This document shows positions 52,751 through 62,302 of a stretch of 64,000 bases of DNA, piece by piece; the stretch's first letter is position 1, and the number at the start of each line of letters is the position of its first letter. The position numbers and the translations under genes were made by a program. Source of the DNA: Brevibacillus massiliensis (GTDB taxonomy: Bacteria > Bacillota > Bacilli > Brevibacillales > Brevibacillaceae); NCBI RefSeq assembly GCF_000311785.1, contig NZ_HE978547.1, positions 1 to 64,000 of the forward strand. The letters run 5' to 3'. The notes under the pieces are model-generated. The model had not been told where the DNA came from, did no database searches, and worked only from the letters and a program-made list of their open reading frames with translations.

Positions 52751-53501
52751 GGTCACGCAGCAAGCCCTCATCGTCATTTGGCCCCCGGGAACCGTATTCG
52801 TCAGGCAAGCCAGAGGGAAGCTCATTCTGTTCAAACAAAGCCATCGCTTCAACAATCGCCGGACCAGTTGGCGTGATGCCGCTCATCGTCAGTCCATCCG
52901 TCAATTGATAGACCTTCTCCACCTGATCCGTCCACGGTATGCGGACTTCCATGTGACTATATTTCCCAGGAAATGAACAGACGGCCATCCGGCTTTTCCC
53001 GCTCCGCGAACGCAGGCTGACACTGCAGTCGTGTATCGCCTGCTGGACTGCAAACAGCTTTGGTTTCATGCTGCCCGACGTGTCGACAAGCATGACGACG
53101 TCCAGGTTGGACCGCTCGCCCAGATCATCCATCATCCCTGCCACTTGCATCCGTTTTTCCGGGGGCAGCCCTTCAATGTCGGAATTACCCAAAATCTCTT
53201 TTAACTCCTGGTTTACAACATGTTGAATCGTTTTGGTCATCGCCTTGCGCGTCAGCATCTGAACCGTTTGAGCCAGCTGTGAAGCGTAGACAATATCGCT
53301 CAAACCGCCCCCTGCTTGGGCTAATTCGCGGATTTCCCGCTCGCCTTGCGCTTCCATCTGGTCCCGATCTATCACACCAATGACGTTTACCGTAATTCCC
53401 TGCTCCCTGGCCAGAGCCGCTGCTGCAATGGGGCTGATACCAGTATTCGAGCAGCCGTCTGTCACGACGAGGATTTGACGCATCGTTGCCAGTTTTTTCA
53501 C
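52740..53501 (-). CDS. yabS: von Willebrand factor A-domain protein (YabS)
   Basis: 253 residues. A first part with ILVVTDGCSNTGISPIAAAALAREQGI and a second with VVMLVDTSGSMKPKL, the DxSxS metal site (MIDAS) of VWA domains. B. subtilis YabS is a sporulation-time protein of unknown role, always next to YabT. GTG 53501, nine bases after GGGGAG, matches the B. subtilis start. Confidence 0.9.
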   Translation of the reverse strand: MKKLATMRQILVVTDGCSNTGISPIAAAALAREQGITVNVIGVIDRDQMEAQGEREIRELAQAGGGLSDIVYASQLAQTVQMLTRKAMTKTIQHVVNQELKEILGNSDIEGLPPEKRMQVAGMMDDLGERSNLDVVMLVDTSGSMKPKLFAVQQAIHDCSVSLRSRSGKSRMAVCSFPGKYSHMEVRIPWTDQVEKVYQLTDGLTMSGITPTGPAIVEAMALFEQNELPSGLPDEYGSRGPNDDEGLLRDHVF

Positions 53502-53607
53502 TGTCCATCTCCCCAATCTACTAAGTTATCTATCATTATCGACCGGGAGATAGAGAAACATACCTGATAAACCCCTCCTCTTCTTGAAGCGCTTCCAACC
53601 TACATGG

Positions 53608-56085
53608 TCAGCTTACGATTCGCGGACGCTCTACTTTTTCCACCCCCATAACCTGGATCGCGGACCACTCCGGGACAAACCTCTCCACCTTCGCCACCAA
53701 AACAGTCATGTCGTCAACGATCTCTCCGTAGTGATGCCGGATCACTTTTTCCAACAGCAGATCGGCCACATCCTGGGGGTTGTCCGTCTCCAACTCGGAG
53801 ATTAACCGCTTCATCCACATCTGCCGGTTTTCGATGTGACGCGGAGCCTCATAGATGCCGTCTGTCATCATGATCAACAGATCGCCGGGCTTCAAGGTGC
53901 GGGTCACGACATCCACATCGATTTCGTCGAGGATGCCCGCCGGCAAATTGCTTGCCATGACGGTAATCACCTCATTTCCCCGCTTGATAAAACTGGGTGT
54001 AGAACCTATTTTAACAAAACGGGTCTGGGCGGTTTGCAGATCCACCAACGCCAGGTCGACGGTCGCAAAAATCTCATCCGTTGAACGCAGGGACAATACG
54101 GAGTTCACCGTTTTGATCGCCAGCTTTTCATCAATTCCGGACTGCAGCAGCTGCTGCAGCATGTCCAAAGCAGACTGGCTCTCCATAAATGCGCGTTCTC
54201 CGTTGCCCATCCCGTCGCTGATCGCCAATGCCATTTGCCCGTTGCCGAGGTCCATGGTCTTAAAGCTGTCGCCGGACAGCAATTTCCCCCCTTTCGCCGC
54301 CCCGGCAACCCCTATGTCTATTTCAAATGTCCTGGCGGAGCTGAGGCACATTTTGCAGGTGCCGTCTCGAAATGCTTCACAGTGGCGTTCCTTCACAACG
54401 ATATTCTCGCCTAATATCTCCGTCAGCATCGGCGCCACTACCTTCGCGCACTCATCCCGCCCATAGCAGGTAGGCTGAATGATCTCAATATCAACCTTCC
54501 CCTCCTCCAAACTGTGGATATCTACTCTGCGGATCGACAGCCCCAGTCCTTCCAATGCCCGGGATACCTGTTTTTCCTGAAAACTAAGCTCAATTCCCTC
54601 CCTTTTAATTTCTCTGGCAAAATCACTCATTACCCGGGAAACGCCGGAAAGCTGGTCAGCCACCAACTTGCGGCTTTCGCGAATCTGTTTTTTCAACTGG
54701 TTGAACGTCACAAGGCGCTCGTATTCCCGCTCCACGGCGGCCACTACTTTGCCTGTCTTTACACATTTTCTCTCCCATTCCTTGGGCAGCGGTGTGCCCT
54801 TCAAACTGCCCTGCTCATGCACAGTCTCTATCATTGACCTCATCGCCTCATAGGTAAGTGAAGCGTCCCGTTCCCAGCATTGCGCTTTTTTCCAGCAGCG
54901 CTGGCAGGTTGATTCCGTCACCCCGCCAAGGAACGCCTCCACTTGTTCGTCCCCGCCCGGCGTTTCAGCCGTCTGGGCAAAACTGCGGGAGAGCTGCGTG
55001 AACAGCTCGGAAAATTTTTGTATCTTTCCTGCTGTTACATCGCGCACCCGCCGCATATATTCCTGATGAGATTGCAGATTTTCGGGAGTTCCCGGAATAA
55101 AACGGGAAACTTTTTTCCATAAAGAGGCGGGCGTAGCGATAAAGAGCGCCACTGCCAATGATGTTTCAATCAACGAGGGATAAAGCGTGTTTTCTGCACC
55201 GGCGTAAATCGCAATGATGGAAGTGCCGATCAAAAGACCGGCAGAAACCCCCAATTTGCCGCCTTCTTTCAGCAAACCGGCGAGCAGCCCGGAAAAGGCC
55301 AGCAAATTGATTTGCTGCAGCGTGCTGACGTCGGCCAGGCTCAGGATGAGTCCGGTGACGACTCCTACCGCTGCCCCTACCGTGCCGCCCCCGACAAAGG
55401 CGAACAGCACCAGCAAATAACGTGAGAGGACATGCTCCATCGAGATCCCCTGAATCATCCAGCCGACGGTCCCGGTCATCAGCGAAGCGAGCAGGATGAC
55501 CAGACAGACGATCTCCTCGTTTTTCAACGGTTCATAGGGCTTGGCCAGATGGACAATGGAGAGCGATTGAATAAAGATCAAGGTGAGGACGAAGCTGAGA
55601 ACCGATTCCACGCCTACCATGACGACGCCGTACGTCGTAATCTGATTGGTCAGCACTTCAAACAGCAGGTGACTGACAAAGACCGTGACCAGGACGATCA
55701 GCGGAGTAAAGGAAAAGTCCTTCCGGCGAAACCGCTCCGACAGCTTGCAGGCGGTAAATGCCACTACCAGGCTTATGGCTGCTTCCATCCCGATCGGGAC
55801 AGATAAGGTAAACGCCCCGGCAAGCAGCGCCAGTCCGCTTACCGTCAGGCAATCTCTTCTAATGTAGTACATCACCATAAAATAAGGCACGATAAACGGG
55901 GAGAGTTCATCGAGGATAGAGGCTCGTCCCAACAGAAACGCCATGGCGATCGGCAGCAGATTCCACCTGCGGACAAACTCGGCTACTCGTTCCCCCGCCG
56001 ATGACATTGCCTCTGTCCACTGATTCATGACTCTTTGCGACCAGGAATAATTCAACTGTGAGATAACTTGACCTTTGTTCATCAT
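53608..56085 (-). CDS. spoIIE: Stage II sporulation protein E (SpoIIE), membrane phosphatase
   Basis: 825 residues (B. subtilis 827). The first about 320 residues are membrane helices; a regulatory region follows; a PP2C phosphatase from about 590 with LAISDGMGNGERAFMES, and KPGDLLIMMTDGIYEA. It activates sigma-F in the forespore by dephosphorylating SpoIIAA and acts at polar division with FtsZ. Cysteines in TESTCQRCWKKAQCW and CYGRDEC suggest a metal-binding part. Starts at ATG 56085 (or 56082). Promoter has the special 21-base spacing. Confidence 0.96.
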   Translation of the reverse strand: MMNKGQVISQLNYSWSQRVMNQWTEAMSSAGERVAEFVRRWNLLPIAMAFLLGRASILDELSPFIVPYFMVMYYIRRDCLTVSGLALLAGAFTLSVPIGMEAAISLVVAFTACKLSERFRRKDFSFTPLIVLVTVFVSHLLFEVLTNQITTYGVVMVGVESVLSFVLTLIFIQSLSIVHLAKPYEPLKNEEIVCLVILLASLMTGTVGWMIQGISMEHVLSRYLLVLFAFVGGGTVGAAVGVVTGLILSLADVSTLQQINLLAFSGLLAGLLKEGGKLGVSAGLLIGTSIIAIYAGAENTLYPSLIETSLAVALFIATPASLWKKVSRFIPGTPENLQSHQEYMRRVRDVTAGKIQKFSELFTQLSRSFAQTAETPGGDEQVEAFLGGVTESTCQRCWKKAQCWERDASLTYEAMRSMIETVHEQGSLKGTPLPKEWERKCVKTGKVVAAVEREYERLVTFNQLKKQIRESRKLVADQLSGVSRVMSDFAREIKREGIELSFQEKQVSRALEGLGLSIRRVDIHSLEEGKVDIEIIQPTCYGRDECAKVVAPMLTEILGENIVVKERHCEAFRDGTCKMCLSSARTFEIDIGVAGAAKGGKLLSGDSFKTMDLGNGQMALAISDGMGNGERAFMESQSALDMLQQLLQSGIDEKLAIKTVNSVLSLRSTDEIFATVDLALVDLQTAQTRFVKIGSTPSFIKRGNEVITVMASNLPAGILDEIDVDVVTRTLKPGDLLIMMTDGIYEAPRHIENRQMWMKRLISELETDNPQDVADLLLEKVIRHHYGEIVDDMTVLVAKVERFVPEWSAIQVMGVEKVERPRIVS

Positions 56086-56122
56086 ATCTTTGCACCACCC
56101 GTTCTGTGATCTTGTGACCTTC

Positions 56123-56155
56123 ATTATACGGAGCGGGCACGATAAAATTTGTCAA
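56123..56155 (-). promoter_or_regulatory. spoIIE promoter with 21-bp spacing
   Basis: Minus strand -35 TTGACA (56155-56150) and -10 TATAAT (56128-56123), both perfect, but separated by 21 bases instead of 17. In B. subtilis spoIIE the same 21-base spacing is known, and activity depends on Spo0A~P. The agreement is striking. Confidence 0.88.
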
Positions 56156-56181
56156 ACCTTCGATCTGTATTCCAAGAATCG

Positions 56182-56190
56182 TACGACAAA
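56182..56190 (-). promoter_or_regulatory. Candidate Spo0A box upstream of spoIIE
   Basis: Minus strand TTTGTCGTA at 56190-56182, one or two changes from the 0A consensus TTTGTCGAA, about 30 bases upstream of the -35. It fits a Spo0A-activated promoter. Confidence 0.5.
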
Positions 56191-56221
56191 TTATCCTTTT
56201 AAAAAAACAGCCGTTTTTTGC

Positions 56222-56259
56222 AAAAAAAATAGCCGACGTTTTTGGCGCTCAACGTCGGC
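56222..56259 (-). terminator. Terminator after yabR
   Basis: GCCGACGTT (56251-56259 minus) pairs with AACGTCGGC (56232-56240), followed by TATTTTTTTT. Separates the yabR-divIC transcript from spoIIE. Confidence 0.9.
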
Positions 56260-56371
56260 CGGTAGGTGATTCGCGCTAGCGAAACGGGCTATAGTAATCT
56301 AATTCGTCATATCTTTGAAATGACCTTCCTCTTTTTATCGTCATTTTCCGCGTTTGCAAAGATATTTTTCT

Positions 56372-56740
56372 CTAGCGGCTGCGTCCCTTTTTGTCAATGT
56401 GTTTTCGTAAAGAAGATAGACGATCCTCGCTGTCTTTCAAAAAACGATTTAACTTATCTTCAAATGCATCTCCACGTTCCCGCTGGTGACGAGGGGTCAC
56501 ATCCGGACGGTCGATTGCTTTCTTAATCGACAGGCCGATTTTCCCATCGCGAATGTTTATCACTTTAACGGTTACCATATCGCCAACCTTTAGATGTTCA
56601 TTGATATTTTTTACGTATGTATCGGCAATTTCGCTAATATGAACAAGTCCGGTAATTCCCCCAGGCAGCTCTACAAATGCTCCAAAACTGGTGATGCCTG
56701 TTACTTTCCCTTCAAGTTTGCTGCCCACTTCAACACCCAT
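56372..56740 (-). CDS. yabR: S1-domain RNA-binding protein (YabR)
   Basis: 122 residues with one S1 domain (GSKLEGKVTGITSFGAFVELPGGITGLVHISEI ... VGDMVTVKVINI) and a charged tail. Corresponds to B. subtilis yabR, which lies between divIC and spoIIE. ATG 56740 is 12 bases after GAGGAGG. Likely binds RNA or ribosome. In B. subtilis tRNA genes follow; none is seen here. Confidence 0.93.
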   Translation of the reverse strand: MGVEVGSKLEGKVTGITSFGAFVELPGGITGLVHISEIADTYVKNINEHLKVGDMVTVKVINIRDGKIGLSIKKAIDRPDVTPRHQRERGDAFEDKLNRFLKDSEDRLSSLRKHIDKKGRSR

Positions 56741-56829
56741 GAACGCGGATTGCCTCCTCTTCTAGAATTTTAAGAACATTTAAATTATAGAAAAGGAAAA
56801 AAAGGATGTCAACGACATCCGCGCATCAA

Positions 56830-57138
56830 CTAATTTTCAGGTATGACGTAAAGAATCTCGCCAGGCTTCGTCATAAAGTACTGCTTGCGGGCCAACTCGG
56901 CCACATACTCCTTGTCATTCAAGCGGTTTGCCTTGTACGCCAGTTCCGCGTGCAGCTGTTTGGCAGCAGCCTCTTCTTCACGGAGCTGCTTTAACTGGGT
57001 TGCTTTTTCGTCCAATATCCCGCTCTGCATGTAAGCCGTATAGCCCGTCCAGCCGATGACTGCGAACATGACGATCAGAAACATCCGTATTCTCCGCTTT
57101 TGCCCTCTCTTGGTTACAGGGGACGGGGCTTGCCTCAT
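56830..57138 (-). CDS. divIC: Cell-division protein DivIC
   Basis: 102 residues: short cytoplasmic start, membrane helix (IRMFLIVMFAVIGWTGYTAY), coiled coil (KATQLKQLREEEAAAKQLHAEL) and ELARKQYFMTKPGEIL typical of the FtsB/DivIC family. It forms a complex with FtsL and DivIB at the septum. Same place as in B. subtilis. Confidence 0.94.
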   Translation of the reverse strand: MRQAPSPVTKRGQKRRIRMFLIVMFAVIGWTGYTAYMQSGILDEKATQLKQLREEEAAAKQLHAELAYKANRLNDKEYVAELARKQYFMTKPGEILYVIPEN

Positions 57139-57161
57139 CTATCGTTCTCCACCTTTTACAG

Positions 57162-57731
57162 CTACTTTTTCGGCTTTGGCTTAAACCAATTCTTCATCCG
57201 ATACCAAAATCCTGTCTTAGCCCGACCGAAACCTTTCCCGATCTTCCGACTCCAATTGACGAAGGGAGAGGCAAGAAACCGTATGATTCTCCATAAAAAA
57301 TTGCCAATTGCCAATAATATGGAAAAGAGAAACGTCAACAGCGTCCATACCAGTCGGACTATAAAGCGAACTGGGCTAATAATCAGCGCCTGAATCAATA
57401 AAAGCGTTGTTCGATAGCACCACTTACAGAATTTTATCACGATCAAGAGCAGTTGAATATACTTCTTACTTACTAGGACGAAGTACACATATGCTCCCGC
57501 CAATATGCCGAGAAAGATCGGTAGACGCACCACCCCATCGTTCACGCGGACAAGCACAAAAAAGACCAGCCAGATACTGCACAGCCAAAATGACAAATCC
57601 AATAAAAAAACCAGCCATCGCGGAATTCGCCCTTTTCCCTTAAACACTTGATACGTGTCGAAACCAATGCCCATCAGAACCCCGCACAACGACATAAAGG
57701 CGATGGTCTGGAATTGAACGTTCAGGCTCAC
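57162..57731 (-). CDS. yabQ: Spore cortex protein YabQ
   Basis: 189 residues with five or so membrane segments, typical YabQ with GVLMGIGFDTYQVFKG near the start. It is needed for spore cortex formation in B. subtilis. Overlaps yabP by four bases. Confidence 0.92.
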   Translation of the reverse strand: MSLNVQFQTIAFMSLCGVLMGIGFDTYQVFKGKGRIPRWLVFLLDLSFWLCSIWLVFFVLVRVNDGVVRLPIFLGILAGAYVYFVLVSKKYIQLLLIVIKFCKWCYRTTLLLIQALIISPVRFIVRLVWTLLTFLFSILLAIGNFLWRIIRFLASPFVNWSRKIGKGFGRAKTGFWYRMKNWFKPKPKK

Positions 57732-58012
57732 TTGAATAACTTGCCGAAGAATCCTTTAGTACGGTCTCCGGTCTGCCCCTGTTCAAGGTACCCCATTTCG
57801 TGTACAAGGCCTTCAATCGCAACCTCACCGGTTTCCAGACTCAGGTTTTTCATATGCAGGTTCTGTCCGCGAATGGTCATAAACCCCGCTTCCGTCTCCA
57901 GCAAAAACTCTTCGCTGTCAAAGCTTTCGACGTTTTTTACACCAGAAATGGCTAAGCTGCGGCGGTTAATCATCACTACCTCGTGACGGGGTCGCTTCGA
58001 TTGGTCATACAT
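57728..58012 (-). CDS. yabP: Sporulation protein YabP
   Basis: 94 residues, typical YabP/YqfC-type: NRRSLAISGVKNVESFDSEEFLLETEAGFMTIRGQNLHMKNL in parts, a small beta-rich protein made in the mother cell. Coupled to yabQ (ATGA overlap). ATG 58012 follows GAGGGAGG. B. subtilis yabP uses sigma-E; a -10-like CATAACAT is seen upstream but no clear -35. Confidence 0.93.
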   Translation of the reverse strand: MYDQSKRPRHEVVMINRRSLAISGVKNVESFDSEEFLLETEAGFMTIRGQNLHMKNLSLETGEVAIEGLVHEMGYLEQGQTGDRTKGFFGKLFK

Positions 58013-58135
58013 GGCATACCCTCCCTCGTGACATCAGCGCAATCGCCCCTGTGCCAGGCGGAGCGATTTCAGCGGGTTCTTGTACCATGTTATGGGGAGG
58101 GATGTCCTTTTAGAACAAAACCGAAGCGAAAGAAG

Positions 58136-58429
58136 TCACCATTTCAGGTAGGCTTCCTCTTCCTTTTCATCGCGGGGCACGGGCACTTCGCCCAGTACCC
58201 TGTACAGGGACGCCGCCTCTTCTTTCCGCGGGTTCTCCTTCAGGTCTTCCACTTGGACGTGCACTACTTTTTGTCCAAAGCGTATCGCCAGTTTATCGCC
58301 GATTTTTACGTTGCTGGATGCCTTGGCCGGCCGATCGTTGATTTCGATGCGTCCCTGATCACACACATCCTTGGCCAAGGTGCGCCGCTTGATCAGCCGC
58401 GACACTTTCAAGAACTTGTCAAGCCTCAT
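58136..58429 (-). CDS. rqcP: RqcP (YabO/HslR-like S4-domain protein)
   Basis: 97 residues with an S4 RNA-binding domain: MRLDKFLKVSRLIKRRTLAKDVCDQGRIEIN. B. subtilis YabO is now named RqcP and helps ribosome quality control with RqcH. ATG 58429 has AAAGGAG upstream. It follows mazG as in B. subtilis. Confidence 0.93.
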   Translation of the reverse strand: MRLDKFLKVSRLIKRRTLAKDVCDQGRIEINDRPAKASSNVKIGDKLAIRFGQKVVHVQVEDLKENPRKEEAASLYRVLGEVPVPRDEKEEEAYLKW

Positions 58430-58455
58430 CTTCACACACTCCTTTACGACGTTCG

Positions 58456-59919
58456 TCACCGCGTTTTGGCCTCTTCCCACCACTTGTCCATCTCGGCAAG
58501 ATCGGTCTGTTCAAACGTCCGGTTCGATTCCCGAAGCTTCTGCTCGATGTAGGAAAAGCGGTTCGTAAATTTACGGTTTGTCAGTGCCAAAGCCTCTTCC
58601 GGGTCGATTTTAAGGAAACGGGCAAGATTTACGACAGCAAACAGCAGATCGCCCAATTCCCCCGCTTGCTCGGCCGGATCAGCTTCCCGCAATTCCCGGT
58701 ATTCTTCTTCGATTTTCTTGTATACGTCGGCGATCTGATCCCAGTCGAACCCTACCGCAGCCGCTTTCTTTTGCAGTTTATACGCATACATAAGGGCAGG
58801 CAGGTCGCGCGGAATCCCGGCCAGCTTCGATTGGGCGTTGATATCCTGCCCTCTCGCCGCTTTCTCCTGCGCCTTTATCTCCTGCCAGTTGGCCAAAGCT
58901 TCATCGGCGTTGCTGGCACCCCCCTCCCCAAAGACGTGCGGATGCCGGCGAATCAATTTTTCGTTCAGCCCGGCGACGATGTCTTCCACCGTGAAAAATC
59001 CGTCTTCCGCCGCCATTTGCGCATGCAGCATAATCTGCAGCAGCAGATCGCCCAGCTCCTCGCACATGGCATCGGGATCGTCATCGTCGATCGTTTCCAG
59101 TACCTCATACGTCTCTTCAATCAGGTTTTTGCGGATGCTGCTGTGGGTCTGTTCGCGATCCCAAGGGCAGCCTTCCGGACTGCGCAGCGTCTCGACAATC
59201 CGCTTCAACGTGTAGAACTGCCTGTTTAAGACCGCCTGCTCCTGCGTCGGCGGAACGTATACCAGACTGAGATTCCCCAGGTGCTCTACCCGGTCCAGTT
59301 CAAACAGCGGAATCGACTCGATCCGCTCCAATCCGCTTACTCCGATAGCCGTGGCCACCGTTACCTGGTATTCGTCGGGAAACACTTCCATAAGCGTCAG
59401 CTTCACGTCGGAAGCGGTCAGCTTGTCGTACACCTGAGCGATGACGGTATGCAGCAGCGGATTGACCTGCTCCGAGCGGATGCTGGTCGCGTCCAGGAGA
59501 GCAAACCCGTCAATCGGATCAATCTGAAGTCTGGCGAACAGGGGGTCCAAAAAGCTTTGTCCTCCTTTGACCTCGACGGAAACGTCCTGCTGGGGAGCTT
59601 CCTTGAGCAGCAGCTGTACCGTCTTTTCGGCTACGAGCGGATGCCCCGGCACGGCATAGACCAGTTCCCCCTGCTGCTTCGCCTGATCGAGCAGCGAGGC
59701 CGCGATCGAGGAGTAGACGGCATCAAACGTCCCGTGCCGTTCGTACACATCGTCAAATGATGTCACGGCTACGCCTTCCTGCTCCAACTGTTCCACCACC
59801 GGATGTTCCCGTGTACGAACATATACCCGATTCCCGTTTTTTAACAATCTATAACAGCCAAGCGGAAGCTGGTCCAATGTCCCCGCCCCCAGACCGACTA
59901 CGATAATTTTTCCGGTCAT
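58456..59919 (-). CDS. mazG: MazG-type nucleotide pyrophosphohydrolase with SAM-methylase-like N domain (YabN)
   Basis: 487 residues. The first about 220 look like a tetrapyrrole methylase (IIVVGLGAGTLDQLPLG, VYAVPGHPLVAEKTVQLL); the second part is MazG with CPWDREQTHSSIRKNLIEE and EELGDLLLQIMLHAQMA, the EExxE...ExxD metal site. Removes abnormal nucleoside triphosphates. ATG 59919 follows AGGAGG by ten bases. Confidence 0.94.
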   Translation of the reverse strand: MTGKIIVVGLGAGTLDQLPLGCYRLLKNGNRVYVRTREHPVVEQLEQEGVAVTSFDDVYERHGTFDAVYSSIAASLLDQAKQQGELVYAVPGHPLVAEKTVQLLLKEAPQQDVSVEVKGGQSFLDPLFARLQIDPIDGFALLDATSIRSEQVNPLLHTVIAQVYDKLTASDVKLTLMEVFPDEYQVTVATAIGVSGLERIESIPLFELDRVEHLGNLSLVYVPPTQEQAVLNRQFYTLKRIVETLRSPEGCPWDREQTHSSIRKNLIEETYEVLETIDDDDPDAMCEELGDLLLQIMLHAQMAAEDGFFTVEDIVAGLNEKLIRRHPHVFGEGGASNADEALANWQEIKAQEKAARGQDINAQSKLAGIPRDLPALMYAYKLQKKAAAVGFDWDQIADVYKKIEEEYRELREADPAEQAGELGDLLFAVVNLARFLKIDPEEALALTNRKFTNRFSYIEQKLRESNRTFEQTDLAEMDKWWEEAKTR

Positions 59920-59938
59920 TCGCGCCAAACCTCCTGTA

Positions 59939-61579
59939 CTACTCTTTACGAAGTAATTTTAACCGAGTGAGCAGACTGGCCAAACGTTCTCCTTTGGGCA
60001 AAAAGCGCATGTCTGAACGGGTCAAACCGCCGGTCACCAGCAGCGCGACAGCATAGGCAGCAAGGCCGGCCGAAACGGCACCTAAGGCCACCACTGTCTG
60101 AATCAGCCGTCCGTCAGTGTTTGCACCGCCGGCAAGGACGGCGTACAAACCTTTCTCGACAAAGAGGACAATCACGCTCATCAGCACGGTCGAGAGAAAT
60201 GGCTTCCCAAAAATTTGCCGCATGCGCAGCTTTGCCCCTGTATAACGTAAAATCGCCTTAAAGTTGAGCGACATCGCCAGCAGATAAGCGATGACTGTAG
60301 CCAACGCCGCGCCCGAGATGCCCCAAAGCGGCACGAACGCCAGGTTGAGCAGCAATTTGGCCAGTACGCCAAAAAACAGATGCCGCGCCGGCAGGACCAC
60401 TTTCCCCAACCCTTGCAGAATGCCGGATGTGGCAATGCTCAGCGTCGCAAACAAAATGGTGAAGGCTTGAATGGCAAGCGCCTCTGTGCCGTTGGAATCG
60501 CCGTACAGCATGATGTTGATCGGCTCGGCCAACAGCGAAAGCCCGAACGAGGCCGGCAAGCCAAGCAAAACGGTGAGACGCAGGGCAACCTCTGTGCGGT
60601 ATGAGATCACCTGATGCTTTTGTTGGGCGACAGCTTCACTGATCGCCGGAACCAGCGCCAGCGACAGCGACGTGGCAAAAAACGTCCCAAACTGGATCAG
60701 AGGCTGTCCGCGGTCAAACGCCCCTTTCAGCAGTACAGCCTGATCTTTATCAAGGCCGCTCCACTGCAGCAGATTGCTTACGGTGATGCCGTCCACCAGC
60801 GGGATCAACGGAAGCACCAAAGCCCCGACGCAAATAGGCAGCGCGTAGTTCCAAATACTGCGGAGCACTTCCCTGTTGCTGACGCTCTCCACCCTCTGGC
60901 GGTAGCCGTGCGGGATCCTTGCCGCCTGGCTGCGGGAGGTGCGCCGCCAATAGTAAAACAAGACGACAACAGCGGCAAAAGCTCCGGGAAGCGCTGCAAA
61001 AACAGCGCCCGTCCCCGCCAGGTAGGCATCGTCATAGGCGGACATCGCCCAGTAGGCGGCGAAAATGATGACAATTACCCGCACCAGCTGTTCGACAACC
61101 TGGGATACTCCTGTCGGAATCATATTCTGGTGGCCTTGAAAATAGCCCCGCATAATCGCCGCCACCGGCACGAGCGGCAGCGACCAGGAAACCGCCCTAA
61201 GCGGCAAGATCAAGTGCTCGTCCCCCATGATGCTGGCGATCAGCGGCGCTCCAAAATACAGCAAGAGAAAGAACAGGATCCCGAGCACGCCCAAGACTGT
61301 ACTCGCAACCCGAAATGTCTTTCTTGCACCCAAGGGATCGCCGACTGCCAAGCGTTCGGAGACGATTTTGGAAATGGCGATCGGGAAGCCGGCTGTCGCC
61401 AAAATCAACAGTGTGGTATAAAGCGGATACACCTGCATGTATACGTATAAACCTATGTCACCGGCTATATTCTGATACGGTATGCGGTAGACGGCACCCA
61501 GTACCTTTGAAAGCAGACCGGCAATCCCTAAAATGGCGGCACCTTTGACGAAGTGGTTGGCGCTTCTGTCACTCGACAT
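59939..61579 (-). CDS. SpoVB/MurJ-type polysaccharide flippase (YabM-like)
   Basis: 546 residues with about 14 membrane helices, MOP superfamily: KGAAILGIAGLLSKVLGAVYRIPYQNIAG at the start is typical for SpoVB-like proteins. B. subtilis yabM is at the same position. May flip lipid-linked peptidoglycan precursors. It is between spoVT and mazG. Confidence 0.92.
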   Translation of the reverse strand: MSSDRSANHFVKGAAILGIAGLLSKVLGAVYRIPYQNIAGDIGLYVYMQVYPLYTTLLILATAGFPIAISKIVSERLAVGDPLGARKTFRVASTVLGVLGILFFLLLYFGAPLIASIMGDEHLILPLRAVSWSLPLVPVAAIMRGYFQGHQNMIPTGVSQVVEQLVRVIVIIFAAYWAMSAYDDAYLAGTGAVFAALPGAFAAVVVLFYYWRRTSRSQAARIPHGYRQRVESVSNREVLRSIWNYALPICVGALVLPLIPLVDGITVSNLLQWSGLDKDQAVLLKGAFDRGQPLIQFGTFFATSLSLALVPAISEAVAQQKHQVISYRTEVALRLTVLLGLPASFGLSLLAEPINIMLYGDSNGTEALAIQAFTILFATLSIATSGILQGLGKVVLPARHLFFGVLAKLLLNLAFVPLWGISGAALATVIAYLLAMSLNFKAILRYTGAKLRMRQIFGKPFLSTVLMSVIVLFVEKGLYAVLAGGANTDGRLIQTVVALGAVSAGLAAYAVALLVTGGLTRSDMRFLPKGERLASLLTRLKLLRKE

Positions 61580-61681
61580 ATGTATTTACGATCTCCTCTC
61601 AGCCCACAAACTTCGTCCATTATACCACACAACCCGTACAACGTAGAAAAAGCAGCCCGATCATCACGGACTGCTCAGAGA

Positions 61682-62224
61682 TTACTGCTCCATTTGTTTG
61701 GCCAAAAAGCCCGCAGCGGTCTCGGCCATTTTTAATTCCAGATCACTCATCTTGGCTGTGTCGCTCTTGCTGAGCAGAATGACTGCTCCGATCGGATCGC
61801 CACCGGCAACTATCGGCGCAACAACAAAGGAGGAGTAGTTTTCTGGTAAATCCCGGCATATTTCGTATTGCCCGCTGTTTTTTTCGACCCGGCTCTTCCT
61901 GTCTTCCAGGGATTTTTCTACAATATTGCCGATCGGCTTGTCCATGTATTCTTTTTTTGAGGCCCCGGAGACGGCAATCACGGTGTCCCGATCAGAGATA
62001 AGCACGATGTGGTTCAGACTTTCGTATAGCGAATCAGCATACTCTTTTGCAAAGTCACCAAGTTCACCAATGGGCGAATACTTCTTCAAAATCACTTCCC
62101 CGTCACGATCAACAAAAATCTCAAGAGGGTCCCCTTCACGAATACGCAGCGTTCGACGGATTTCCTTCGGGATCACGACCCGTCCGAGGTCGTCAATTCG
62201 ACGAACAATTCCAGTTGCCTTCAT
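61682..62224 (-). CDS. spoVT: Stage V sporulation regulator SpoVT
   Basis: 180 residues: AbrB-like DNA-binding N domain (TGIVRRIDDLGRVVIPKEIRRTLRI) and a GAF-like C domain. Controls forespore genes late in development with sigma-G. ATG 62224 is the only natural start, preceded by AAGGA. A sigma-G-like promoter is upstream. Confidence 0.96.
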   Translation of the reverse strand: MKATGIVRRIDDLGRVVIPKEIRRTLRIREGDPLEIFVDRDGEVILKKYSPIGELGDFAKEYADSLYESLNHIVLISDRDTVIAVSGASKKEYMDKPIGNIVEKSLEDRKSRVEKNSGQYEICRDLPENYSSFVVAPIVAGGDPIGAVILLSKSDTAKMSDLELKMAETAAGFLAKQMEQ

Positions 62225-62302
62225 TCCTTGTTGCCTCGCTTTCTTGAGAAATTGGGTGGTGGCTTCTGCATTACCTGTATTTTGTCCGTAAACCCTGTTT
62301 TT

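Noticed and set aside
56260-56371. Possible tRNA genes between yabR and spoIIE, as in B. subtilis
   Set aside because: No GGTTCGAATCC-type T-arm or acceptor pairing is seen; only a terminator hairpin and AT-rich sequence.
57728-58135. A sigma-E promoter in front of yabP
   Set aside because: CATAACAT looks like a -10, but no -35 is found at the right distance, so it is not listed.
60614-61450. A 278-codon open frame opposite the SpoVB-like gene
   Set aside because: The minus strand has a clear 14-helix flippase; the plus frame is low in hydrophobic residues and rich in Q, R and H, a mirror effect.
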